Of a DNA stretch of 64,000 nucleotides, positions 45,646 to 56,699 are shown piece after piece. The notes under the pieces are model-generated. The model was not told where the DNA came from. It saw nothing but the letters and a program-made list of their open reading frames with translations, and did no database searches. Numbering within the stretch: the first letter of the stretch is position 1; the number at the start of each line of letters is the position of its first letter. Both the position numbers and the translations under genes were made by a program. This DNA comes from Stercorarius parasiticus (Eukaryota; Chordata; Aves; Charadriiformes; Stercorariidae): positions 701,163 to 765,162 of the forward strand of contig VWZL01000265.1 in NCBI GenBank assembly GCA_013396915.1, written 5' to 3'.

Positions 45646-48059
45646 TTCAAGACCATACAAGTGACGTTTTTTATGATATAAATATAATTCACAGATTGTC
45701 TTACAATTTGTTGATAATTCTGCCACTGTAACTGTTGCTGCCTTAGTTACTCCCTCATATATACTGATTTGCTAAATGCTGTTTTACCTTTTTTTCTGTC
45801 TTTTTTGTTTTTTTGCTGGCTTGATCTCACTTCTTACTATATGCCAAAGGCTGGCTTTAGATAGTTACGGACACACTTTGATACTTGCTTTTCAAATAGT
45901 TCCTGTAAATCTGGTGGCCAAAAATCCATATTTCTTACCAGCAGAGGCTTTGCTTCATTTCCATATACAGTTTTTTGCACACAGATTGGGCGGTTTGCAA
46001 ACATTGGTACCATCTAACTAAAGGCATTCCTAAGAGACCAAAGCTGATTTTTTAGCAAGTCATTATCATAGTTTCACTTACAGGGAGGAGTACGATTCCG
46101 TCACCCCAAATCCAGTGTCACTGTAAAATCAATGCATACAGTTTCAGTGAAGAGCCAGAAATATGCTGCACGCACTGATTCTGCTTATGAGTTTATATTA
46201 AGCACAACTGTGATCTTCCATGTTGATATGAGATACCGTGTGCAGTCTGTGGAAGAGGTTGGGAGACCAAGACAGGAACCCAAAATACAAGCCAGCACAC
46301 GGTGCCAAGAGAGAACACACTCCGAGGCTGTAGTGCAAGACATAGGTATGCAAGAGGGTGTATTTCCTTCCCAAATGGGTTAGGTAAACATCTGTAGCCT
46401 GTCAGCTGGATACAGAGGAGGAAAGAGTAATTTTTTAAATTTATCCTTAGTGCAAATAGATTAAGTGCAGCTTGCTTTTATTTCTGTCATCTACATCTAT
46501 GTAACCCGTGTCTTTACAGTGGATTATCTTTTTTGGATTTTGTAAGTGTAAGTAATCTGCTTTTAACTTTCACCTAACTTCAATGACCAATTATTTCAAG
46601 GTCACTAGCTAGCACCAAAATGTTCTGTGGCTGCGGCTGTCCTCACTGCCAAAGGTCTGAACTACCCCTACAAGTGCCTAGCAGTAGCCTACTTTCCTCC
46701 ATAATACTCAAAGGTAAGAGGATATACGCCCATGTAAGATGCAACGGTCTGCATTGAAAGTTAATAATGCAGTGATCTAAGGAGAGAAAAAAGTCTTCCT
46801 GTGACCAGAAAAACTCTGGCATGTGACAATTAATGGAGACCATGCCTGAGCCTGCAGAGTCCCAGCAGTTGGTAGCCACCATTCAGGGCACATCAATAAT
46901 ACAGCGATACTTAATATTGATCAGAGAGCAAATCACCAACTGAAGAAGGAAAGTCTGCATACCTGCTTTTACCAGCTCAGACTGGAAATAAGTAAATGCG
47001 GAGAAACAGTAAAATTATTTTTCCTCATGTTGGTAGCATTTTATAAATGCCTTAGAAACAAAATCAGCCAATAAAATCCTTTTTTGTTATTTCCTTCCCG
47101 TTTCCCTTCCAGCCCAGCTGGTGCATTTGCAGGCAGGTGAGCTCTTCAAAACGATCCTCCCACATAAGAAACTATGGGAGCTATGAAATATTACTGCAGT
47201 CCAGTTATCTCTGAAATGCTGATCTGCCTGGCTAACACGGAGCTGAAATGCAGTTATTCCCTTTGACATGAAGTCAGTTGTGAATTTAGCAGATGAACTT
47301 CCTTGACAAATGGCTACCACCCACTCAATCCATCACTTCAGGGAAGTTGGGCTGCCTCATACTTTTTATTTTCTGTGCTTTTATCTTTTGTTCTGTCTCT
47401 CAAAAAGATCAAGGGGTAAAATCCAACCCAATATTCAAAAGTATGTGATTTAGAGCACCAAAGAAGTAACAAAGAGATCTTTTAAAATTGCATATTATAC
47501 AGTAATCATGTACTTCAGAATTTCCTCCTCTTTAATATAGAAAAATCAGCTAGAATTCTTCATTAATATTTTAATTGGCATAAGTGTTGAGTTCCCAACT
47601 ATCCACATGGCAATTTACACTTATACTGTAGCTGGTGGGAGTTGGTTTATTTTGCTTTGTGCTAATCCAAGGATCTCACTTCCTGCGACAGGAAAGCTGC
47701 AGGCGACAGTTGCACTGCACGGGTGAAAGGCCCAAAAGGAAAGGTAAAATATATATGAAATAATTTTCCTAAAAACTGGAAGAAAAGTATATATTAATCT
47801 ATTATCTATCATATCAGGTAGATTAAAGTAGCTAATAAGCATTTTGTGTTGATGAAGACCTCTCAGCCCTGTCTTATCTAAGCAGCCAATGGTAGAAAGG
47901 TGCATTTTTAAAGAATTAATATGTAAAAAGCAAATTTTCTGTTCAGAACCTAGCCTGAGAAGATGGAGGGGATGCTCAGCAGATATGCATCACCTTGGAA
48001 AATTAGGTGGCAGAGCAACCTATAGATTTCCTAACCAATGTGCTACTTTCACATAAACT
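45646..48059. other. Non-coding sequence, no gene seen; possible CNE at about 47090-47340
   Basis: ORFs are short (94 codons or fewer) and unrecognised. The segment at about 47090-47340 is unique and balanced in composition (ACGATCCTCCCACATAAG, GCTAACACGGAGCTG, TTCCCTTTGACATGAAG) and could be a CNE. The support is weak. Confidence 0.45.
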
Positions 48060-48570
48060 CTGGGGATATCCATGGAAGGCATCATCCCAGTGTCTTCTCC
48101 TGCGGGGCACTGGCATGGCACAGAGCTGTCGATGAAGCAGGGCTGGAAATGGGCTGCCAAGGGCAAGCCTGGCCCAGCAGAAGGCTTCTCTCAGTGGGTC
48201 TTAGCACATGGGAAGAGCGGGGTGCCCTCAGTAAAGCCCAGCGGATGGTGGGGCCGGGACTTGGAGACAGAGAAAGCCCAGACCTCCAACTGGTGTGAGC
48301 CTGGAAAGGGGCTGCCAGAGGAGAGGGCAGGCTGCCAAAATTGCTCTCCTTGTCTGAAGCAGGGCATTGTCCGAAGCCCAGGGCTGAGAGGTCGCATGGA
48401 GCTGCTCTCATGCGTCCCCCTCCCCTGCACTTCCCAGACCGTGTGCCCTGGAACCTTGTGCCCAGGGTTTTATCACCAGCAGCCCCTGCCAATGGGACAG
48501 GGAGGAGGCACTGCCCCTCACGCGGCTTCCCCGCTGTTTCCTCAGGAAACGTGGGGATTGCTTTAGAAAA
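48060..48570. other. GC-rich island with overlapping chance ORFs
   Basis: The GC content is clearly above the window average, and ORFs stay open in at least five of six frames, the longest 164 codons (48072-48566, plus) and 136 codons (48082-48492, minus). Simultaneous openness on both strands points to composition, not coding. No domain, splice signal or CpG-dense promoter was recognised. Confidence 0.5.
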
Positions 48571-51500
48571 TGTGTGATCTTTGTCATGGCGTTGTCGTGC
48601 TGTTGTCTTGCTGTTGTCAGCGGCATTGCTGTTGTTTTTTAGTTTGTTTCTTAAGGGAATAAGGCTTATAGGAGTGTGGGGTTTGCCTGGATGTCTGTCT
48701 CCTTTTTTTTTGAGCCCAGTGGCAGATTTCAGCCAAATGTGACAGAGGGCTAAAGCTCTCCCAGATAATTAAGTAACAAATGTCATGAAAATAAGACAAA
48801 TGGGTAGAGGAGACAGATGCTGTAAATGCCCTTACTGTGGGAAAAGCTGCAGAGTGGTATCTCACATCATTAGGCACTAGAACAGCCACATGGGAAAAGA
48901 GCCCCTATAAATGCCCCAAACACAGAGTTAGCTTCAGCTGGGTTTGTGTTTCATGCATGCCAGAGCCAACCGCTTATAAGACAAAGCTCCACAGAAAGCA
49001 GGATTAATTCCTTCTGTGCCCAAATAGCTATTGGTTTTCTGATTCGAGCCTCCTCAAAATCTTCTTTGGATTCAACTATTTACATTTTAAAGAAAGATAT
49101 TGTCTACCTGTAAACAGGTATGCTGAGGTGCGTATGATTTAAACAGAAAAAATGCCAGTTCCCTTATTCTCCTCACAACCACTTTACTTGCGGTAAGATC
49201 TGCACTTCAAAGACTTAGAAATGTGGGCACAGCTAAGACTACCTTGTGTTGTACCAACAAAGCTGTACCTGTCAGGAGAATTGAATTGACAGTGTGAGCA
49301 GGGCTGCATATGTTTGCAGTGCACAGGATTCAAGAACAGAGACTAGAGTCCAGCTGAGAAATTAGGAGAATCGGCTCATACTACCGTATAGCGATGCCCT
49401 AACCATAATGGAGATGCAGCAGTTCCCCAGGCCAAAATGGCTGAAGCTAGCAAGATCAAGAGCTCCATACATTTCAAGTTAACCACGTTGTTAAATATTC
49501 AACTGTTGTGAAATCCTGGAGTAACCCTGAATGAGAGATACATGGGGACAAATAAGGCGGACAAGTCCTCCTGCGGTCAAACATTCCAGCTGTGCATGGC
49601 CACATCCAGGGCACAGCTGGGGACCAGTGCCAGATGGTCCTGGTCAGTTTTAGGAATACAGTAAATTCCAGCTTTGGACAAATTACCTGAAAATTTAGAT
49701 GTTGCCAGGAAGGTCATTTGCAAACCCATTTCTGGGGTTCTGGAGCTGATCATCCTTGCTCCTAGCTTTCCACTGTGCTGAAAACTCATGATGGATTTTG
49801 TGGGACTTTAGCCACAGTCCAGAAGAGTGGAGGTTAGAAAATAGACACCTCCTGGCTTTGTAGCCCATAATTTGGGGAGTGGTTTAGATCTGTGGCTCAG
49901 CCCAAAGTTCAAGGGTGGGAGAAGAGCCATACTTCCTCCTGTAGCCCAGCTCTATTTAAAGATAAATTTTAAAATAAAAGCCTTTTCCGGATAGCCTGTG
50001 CACAATTTCTTACTAAGCAGATGCTCAGTTGTCTCTATAGTATCAACCACTTCTTTAATATTCTGTGCTATTTCCAGTATTTCTGCTACCATCGAAAAAG
50101 AAAGAAAGAGAGTAGTCTTCTCCTTTAAGTCTCTATTTTAACTCAGCGCTGGCTGTGCACTCCCCTGGGTGATTTCAGGTTACCCGCCATCTGTGGCATG
50201 ACATGGAGACTGACTATGGGTAAAGCACCATAGTATTTTAGCACATGTTCAGTACCAACAAGCCAGCATAAGCGAGTGGAGAAAACAGAAGCCTAATCAT
50301 TACTTCATGTTCCTGGTGCATAAAGAGAGATACTGTCCACCCACACAGTCTGCGATCGATGCCAAGTCTCTTGCAAACTTGGGGCTTTAGTTCAGCTTCT
50401 CTGATTTACACTTGTGCATTCCTCCTGGCTCCCACCTTTGCGGGGATGTAATGAACTGACTGACCAGAAGTTATTCTGCCACAATGCCCAAAAAAGGGAT
50501 TCTGGGGACGTAAAGCTGAGTTATAACTGCCCAGGGAGGTCCTTTCATTTGGAGAGGCTAAGAACAAAGCCTTCTCGCACCTTTGCGGGCTTCATGAGAT
50601 AACATGGTGGCTTAGGCTTGATAGGATTTCACCAGAGCTGACCACCTGGGACCTCTTTACCCCTCTTCCCCTGACTTGCCCACTATTGCCGATGTTTTAA
50701 GATCTGCTGCATCTCTGTCCTCTCTGTGTGGGTGCTCCATAATCTCCTGAGCAGGGAATGGGTCTCTTTTGAATGAGCTCTGAAATACGGCTATGGTGAC
50801 ATCATTTCATTAAAAAGGTGACAAAATGAGATGCTCAGGAAATTCAAGAACATTCATCTACTGTCCCTGTTAAAAATAGATCACTTAAAATATTGTGTTG
50901 GGTTGTAATCAAGAGTAGACACATTTCCGCCATGGGCAGATAGTGGAGAAGTTTCTGAGGAAGATATTTCACCCACTCCAGACGCATCGATAAAGAAAAT
51001 GCTTTTCAATCTACAAAAAAAAAAGAAGAAATACCAACCACTGGGAGGCAGACATCTTAACATATGTCAAAATTACCTAATGACATAAAGCATGGGTAGG
51101 AACTATTCATTTCAAGGGTCGAATCACCTAGTAATACGAATAAAGGAATATTGTAGTGGAAGTCCGTGTAAAACAGTGCATCTACAATTGTCAGAATGCT
51201 ATGCTTGTTCTGCTCTTTGGCATTTCTTATAGTTCTGGTTACATTATAAATCAGATCATCATCAGTTCCCCAAAAAGCTCAAAATGAGTTGAGAACTTGT
51301 GTTTCAATGAGAGCTTGTTATAGGAGATATAGACTCTAACTTAGACTCATCTTTTGGTGTAACAACTATAGAATCTGTACTCTTTAAACAAATGCAGATA
51401 GTCTTTAAAAGAACCAGCTACTAGTAAGACTTCGTCTGTTTGTCGCATTTTGTCTATGGAAAAAAGGGAAAATAGGCTTTTTACACTGGAAGTTATAATC

Positions 51501-53059
51501 AGGAAAGAAAATGATGAATTAAGACAGCCTTACCGAAGGTTAACGTCTGGTGTGCCACAGGACTAAAGAACCTAATCTACTTGCTTATGAATATACAATG
51601 GAAATAACGATTATCAGCAAGAACAAAGGGGAGGGATTCTTAATCTGAAATAGCTATTATTTGCAGCTTGGTTACCTTCTGTGGGAGTTTGTGTGCATGC
51701 GCATGTGCACATTTTTGCTTAAACTTAGAAATCTTGCTGAGGTTTTATACATGACAGTGATGTAGTTTCCTAGGAAGTAAGTGGGGTCGGCCACGCAGCA
51801 TTTTTATTTCTTTTTTTTTTTNTCCCTAGTTTCCTATAGGGGAGAATATTTTTGTTCCTCCGTGGCTTCTACTACTCAGGGTCATATTTCCCTCTATACA
51901 TTATGAACCCTTATGGATAGGATCGGGCTTTTACATAGAAGTATATTAGTGATTTAGAAAGCTAAAACAAGGAAAATAATGTAAAATCTCACAATACTCA
52001 TGTACTTTTATATACAGTTATAATAATAATAAATGTAGTTATTTTAAAAAAATTCCTAAATTGAGAAAAAAAATTCTACTGAAACACTGGTTAAGCAATA
52101 TGCATCATTATTTCATAAATGCTAACAGACAGAGATTATGAGGACACGTAAAATTAAGGAGGCTTTGAGGTTACAAGTTTGGGCTGATGATAACGCAACA
52201 ATCCAATTTACTATTAATTCGGTTTAATGAGTACTCAGAGAGTACGTGCTACTGCAGGGCCTGATCCTCCTTTGCACTGCAACATATGGAGTCTTTTGTA
52301 TGCAAACTAAGTAGGTGTACATTGTGACAGAAGCAGGAAAATTATAACTCTATTTACTGCTTAGCATCGTAGCAAAGACGACACTAATGACTGCGCATTG
52401 CACAAGATTGTAAAGAATTGTTTTGATGAAATAAATGTTAAAATTTAAGTTTCTTGTAAATACTGTTGAAAGCATCCTTTTAAAACTGTCTGCATTGTTA
52501 TATTCAGTTAACTCCAGTTTACAAGATTCTTGACACACGTTTTCTTTAAAATGTATTGATATTATGTATTTTGCCTTTTCAGATCTATTATGAATAGAGT
52601 ACTTTTGACTATTATGAATTCGTTAGCATGATGTAATTTGTATTTAAAGTGTACAAATTATCTCTGGCCTCAGCAGAGCTGAATGAAAACAGCACCACGT
52701 AGCTCTCAAGGCTATGCTGGAGAGTGATATTTTTCTGTAACTAAGATTCACAACCAAGTTGGAGATGAGGCTCCTCTCCACACGGAGCTGTATATGAACA
52801 CGAGTAATTATCTAGTCATATTTCCTTTCTCAGGATGTTGCATTTCTCATCATGAAAGGTTAAACCCAAACCTAACCTGGGGTCTGATCTGCGGGCTTTC
52901 TTTGCAGCAGGGCTGTCTCCATGTGCTGGAGCAACTGGTGTGGAGAGAGATGCTGAATTTGAAATGAATAATCAATAGAAAGGTGCAAATTTACAAACCA
53001 TGGCTTTCTGTAATTAATGCTACCCAGATACTCATTGTATTGTGTACCAAAGGGGTGTT
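48571..53059. other. Non-coding sequence, no gene seen; one ambiguous base at 51822
   Basis: Short unrecognised ORFs (90 codons or fewer). A T-run interrupted by an N lies at 51811-51823, and a small (GAAA)n tract at about 50095-50112. The stretch at 52140-52530 is unique and has ATTA-type words plus CpGs (GATAACGCAAC, TTAATTCGGTTTAATG, GCATCGTAGCAAAGACGACAC), so it is another possible CNE. Confidence 0.5.
51822..51822. other. Unresolved base (N) in a T-run
   Basis: The ambiguity sits inside a long T homopolymer, a typical site of sequencing length uncertainty. Confidence 0.99.
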
Positions 53060-53560
53060 ACCCTGAAAATCCTAAAGACACCCAGGTGCCCTGTGCTTCA
53101 CTTTGGGACATCTCTGTGCTGCGAGGTCAGTGCCAAGGATGACTTGACCTTGAGGGCAGCCGAGAGTCTCCTCAGCGTGAGGAAATTCCACCAGAGGGTG
53201 GTGTGAAGCCAGGCTAGGTTGCCCTGCATGGCCGGTCCTTGCCCCTGCCCTGAAGGACACCTGGAGGGACCCCAAGCACCTCCAGGCTGGAGCTGAGCTG
53301 GGCTCTGGTGGCCCCTTGGCTCCCCCACCAGCTAGCTACACAAGTCACATCCTCGAGCATTTTAAGACAACCCTAAACGATGCCAGAGCCTGTTCTGGCT
53401 TGTGGCCAGGCAAGAGCTGGAGTAATGAGAGTGGGAAAATGCCTCACAGTGACATTTCCCTCAGCTGCCCTCAGCTGCTCCGGGCAAGACCATGGCACAG
53501 ATGCAGACAGAGGGCTGGGAAGGTGGTGGCCACTGCAAAAAAGATGCTGGGCTGCTCTGG
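53060..53560. other. GC-rich island with overlapping chance ORFs
   Basis: A GC-richer patch with ORFs open on both strands (87 codons or fewer). It has no recognisable protein family and no promoter signal that can be supported. Confidence 0.5.
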
Positions 53561-53959
53561 GACTGCGGCTTTAGGATGAAAAAAAAAAAAGGAGTAACAA
53601 ATATTTCACTCAGGGCTGTTCAGCTGGGATTTATCATGGAGGTTTCGTTGTCCGTCTCACCCACCGGTTTTAGTTCCGTGAGTGGAAAATTGTTTTTAAC
53701 CTTGTGTGGTTGTTTTTGCACTGATGATTGGGTGTGAAACATTATCACTTCCGTAAGCCTGATCTGACAGGGCTTTGTGACAGCTGTGCTCAGGGCGGAC
53801 GGCCCCACAGGGGGCAAGGAAGAAGAAAATCGAGCCCCTGAGGGCTCTCTTTTTTTAAAATGAAAACTCAACAGACTCTATAAATTGAGCAGTGCCCCAG
53901 TCAGGGGAAGTGCTCTTTCCTCACAGCAGAAGTCAACAGGGCAATCAAAAGGTTATTTA
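53561..53959. other. Non-coding sequence, nothing distinct
   Basis: An A-run lies at about 53579-53590. Short ORFs only, with no repeat family recognised. Confidence 0.5.
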
Positions 53960-55620
53960 GATCCTGCCCTCTGGAGCCTGAGATGCAATTGCCTTGTGTT
54001 AGCATTCACAACTAGACAGACTGCTCATTATCATAACATTGGTTCATCTGAACTGGGCTTGATTGGGGTTGATTTTTGCTTAAAAGGAAGGTTGATAATG
54101 TTGGGATAGAAAAATTCGGATGGCAGGTTACCTCACACAGTATATAACGTCGGTGGTCATGCTAGTTATGATAGACTTTGGGGTCGGAAATGGGCCAGGT
54201 TTGGCCCCGTTATGTAATATAAATAGGGAAGCTACCAAGGGAAGTTTAGCTTGCGCTGCCCAGGCTAGTACACCTCGTTTTTTAAAAGGCAAGCGATCTC
54301 CAGGGATGACTTAGAAACACTAGAGAAAACAGTATCCTTCAGAATTACTACCTCCTTCACTTTTCATTGTCTGAGAAGATGCCCATCAATACTCAGTAAG
54401 CCATACTATACATAGGGGGAGGGAAGACAAAGAAATACTCAAAACAGATGAGGAGCGGAAAGAGGAAGAAAGTATTGTTAAGATAACATTTATTCTGGCC
54501 TTCCTGCTTCAAGGAAAGGGGTCTAACAGACAGTGCAAATGTGTGCTGCAGTCTGGACCCAAGCAATCATTATGGTACGCTACATGAAATGGCTGCTCAC
54601 AGAAGATGAACTTGTTAAGTATCCAACATGCTCCCAGAAATAGATTCTGTGAAATATATCTTTTGCTGATTTTTTTTTCCCCAGCTTGAAAGGACAGCGC
54701 AGACTTAAACATAAAAGACTAGTTAATAAAATATACTTTTTACCAGAGGAGTGAAATGAAACAGGAGGATCTTGGGCTGAATTCTTTATCTTCTGGAGTA
54801 TAAGAAATAAATTTATTCATTATGATGATTGGCTTCTCTTACTGCTCCAAGGAGCATGAGCCCAGACTGTTCTCTCTTGTTCTTGTTCTTTGACCAGCAT
54901 GAAGTCAATGGTGACTCTATGCCAATCTCTAAGTACCATTAAGGTGAAGGTTTCAAGATCACAGCATAGGTCTAAGCCATATTTAAGAGCAGAGAGGTCA
55001 GTTCGGAGCCTACTTAAACCTCTAACTCGTGCGACCAAGGAACCAATGAAACATCTGTGGGTGACAAGCCTACCAAGTGAGACTTCTGGAAAGGAAGGCA
55101 GGCAAAGGGGACACTGATCTTCTCATCCAAAGAGTTGCTGCAAAAAGTGTTGAGTGGATGTGAAAGATGAAAGCCCTAGCAGGAGACATGCTTTTTGTGC
55201 TTTTTTGGCAAAGCTTCTAACAGTGAGCCATGAAGTTGTCATTCAGCCTTTGTCAGCTGTAATATGTGAGCCTCATGCAAGGCGGCTCCATACAGCTGAA
55301 AGGAGAGCTGATAGATCGCGGAGTCAGATTTGTAGCCTGCCGGCAGCGCAGCTAAACATGCATTGCTGAGGTGTGAATTATGAACGTCAGTTTCCAAATG
55401 GCCAAGGGGCAATAAGCATTCATATAAACTAGACATGGGCCCAGGCCAAATATCCCCAACTCTCAGGGTGTTTGGATTGCAAACATTTGATCGAGGTCCA
55501 AGCTTTGCAGCTGGCCTTATCGCTGCAGTGGCCAAGCCAAAACCCCGGGGTTTGTGGCCACCTGGCACATTCTGTGATCCAAGGATGCAGTGTCTGATTA
55601 CCTACTCCTTTGCCACCTCC
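53960..55620. promoter_or_regulatory. Candidate cluster of conserved non-coding elements
   Basis: Three sub-blocks look alike. At 53990-54310: GCTCATTATCATAAC, ATATAACGTCGGTGG, TTGGGGTCGGAAATGG, TAAAAGGCAAGCGATC. At 54880-55110: ACCATTAAGGTGAAGG, GTCAGTTCGGAGCC, ACTCGTGCGACCAAGG. At 55150-55600: ATACAGCTGAAAGGAGAGC, GATAGATCGCGGAG, GCCGGCAGCGCAGC, GGGCAATAAGCATTC, CATTTGATCGAGGTCC, CTTATCGCTGCAG. All are unique, poor in ORFs and retain CpGs. Regulatory function is inferred from texture only. Confidence 0.45.
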
Positions 55621-56448
55621 AGCTAGCAGTCCTTTTTATCAACCATCCCTTGTGCTTTCTGTCTTACTCTGGGATTCTTTCTCTGGCTTCATGTTTTTTC
55701 TCTCTCTTATTTATGCTGGAAGTTCTCTGAATAAGGGACACGCTTTAACTCTGTTGTGAGCAACTCTGGGTGGAATTATGCAATATTGTGGAAAATCCTC
55801 AACAGAAAGCATGGAGTCTGAGCATGAACTTTGTACTTTCCACGCAAGTCTGACAAAGGGAACTAAGCTGCTGTGCTTGTGAAAGAGAGGTGGGCAAGAA
55901 GCATATTTAATAAACATACTCGATTCAACTTGGAAGACCTTCCGATGTTTTAAAAGACTTAGTAACACCGGTTAGCAGTAGGTGCCTGTGGAATCCGAGC
56001 CAGAAATCCCCGACCATTCCTAGGGTCAAAGACTGGACTCTGTAACCGTATGTGTTTATTCTTTGCACCTCAAATCCCACTGACTAAGTTTCAGATGGAG
56101 ATTGGCAGGCTTATTGCACGTGTTTTTATTCACTGGGATGTAATGCACAGAGAATCACTTGGGCTTGCCAAAATACACGCTTGATCCCCTTGTTGCCTCC
56201 CTGTGGCAGTGGTAGCCACAAAAGGACTTGTGTGATCACCCTGTTCTCAGTGAACTCTCCTTTTCTCCCTGGACCTTGGTAAGGGACAGAAAGAAAACAC
56301 CGTGTCTTGCCCTAAACCTTAAAGCCAGACCAGCATTGTGATACTAAAATTTTGGGGGTTTTTCCTGTCTTCTGTAAAAGAAATAGCCAGATATGACTTA
56401 AATATCAAAGAATTATGACTTATGCTGAATTCTAAGAGGTTAATTGAC
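55621..56448. other. Non-coding sequence, no gene seen
   Basis: An 85-codon minus-strand ORF (55711-55968) has no recognisable domain. The sequence at about 56080-56110 (TCAAATCCCACTGAC) may be another trace of the old dispersed repeat suspected at 34780 and 45550, but it is too short to call. Confidence 0.5.
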
Positions 56449-56472
56449 ATATTAATTATCAGTAATTAATAT
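56449..56472. repeat. AT-only 10-bp-arm palindrome with paired homeodomain cores
   Basis: ATATTAATTA (56449-56458) and TAATTAATAT (56463-56472) are exact reverse complements around TCAG. They place two TAATTA homeodomain cores in convergent arrangement. Confidence 0.9.
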
Positions 56473-56677
56473 ATGCATATACAGACAGGAGATAGTGGAG
56501 GTTTTATTGGTATGAAATTTGCCCATTAGCCACACTTCACACTCATCAAATCCAATGTGTCTGAAGCAGTAAGACTATTGATCTACATTATGGATTCTGC
56601 TTGGGAAATTGTGATGTGTATTTAATACCCTCATCTTAAAACAGAACAAGGGGATGCTGAGCTTGCATCTGGAGTCG

Positions 56678-56699
56678 TCTCGATTTCCTGAAATCGAGA
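56678..56699. repeat. 10-bp-arm palindrome with a 2-bp centre
   Basis: TCTCGATTTC (56678-56687) and GAAATCGAGA (56690-56699) are exact reverse complements separated by CT. Both arms carry an intact CpG, which is unusual in this AT-rich neighbourhood. Dyad-symmetric sites of this size can bind dimeric factors, but no specific factor is assigned. Confidence 0.9.

Noticed and set aside
48072..48566. Longest plus-strand ORF, 164 codons
   Set aside because: It lies in a GC-rich patch where ORFs are open in at least five frames. No domain or splice context was seen, and composition explains the missing stops.
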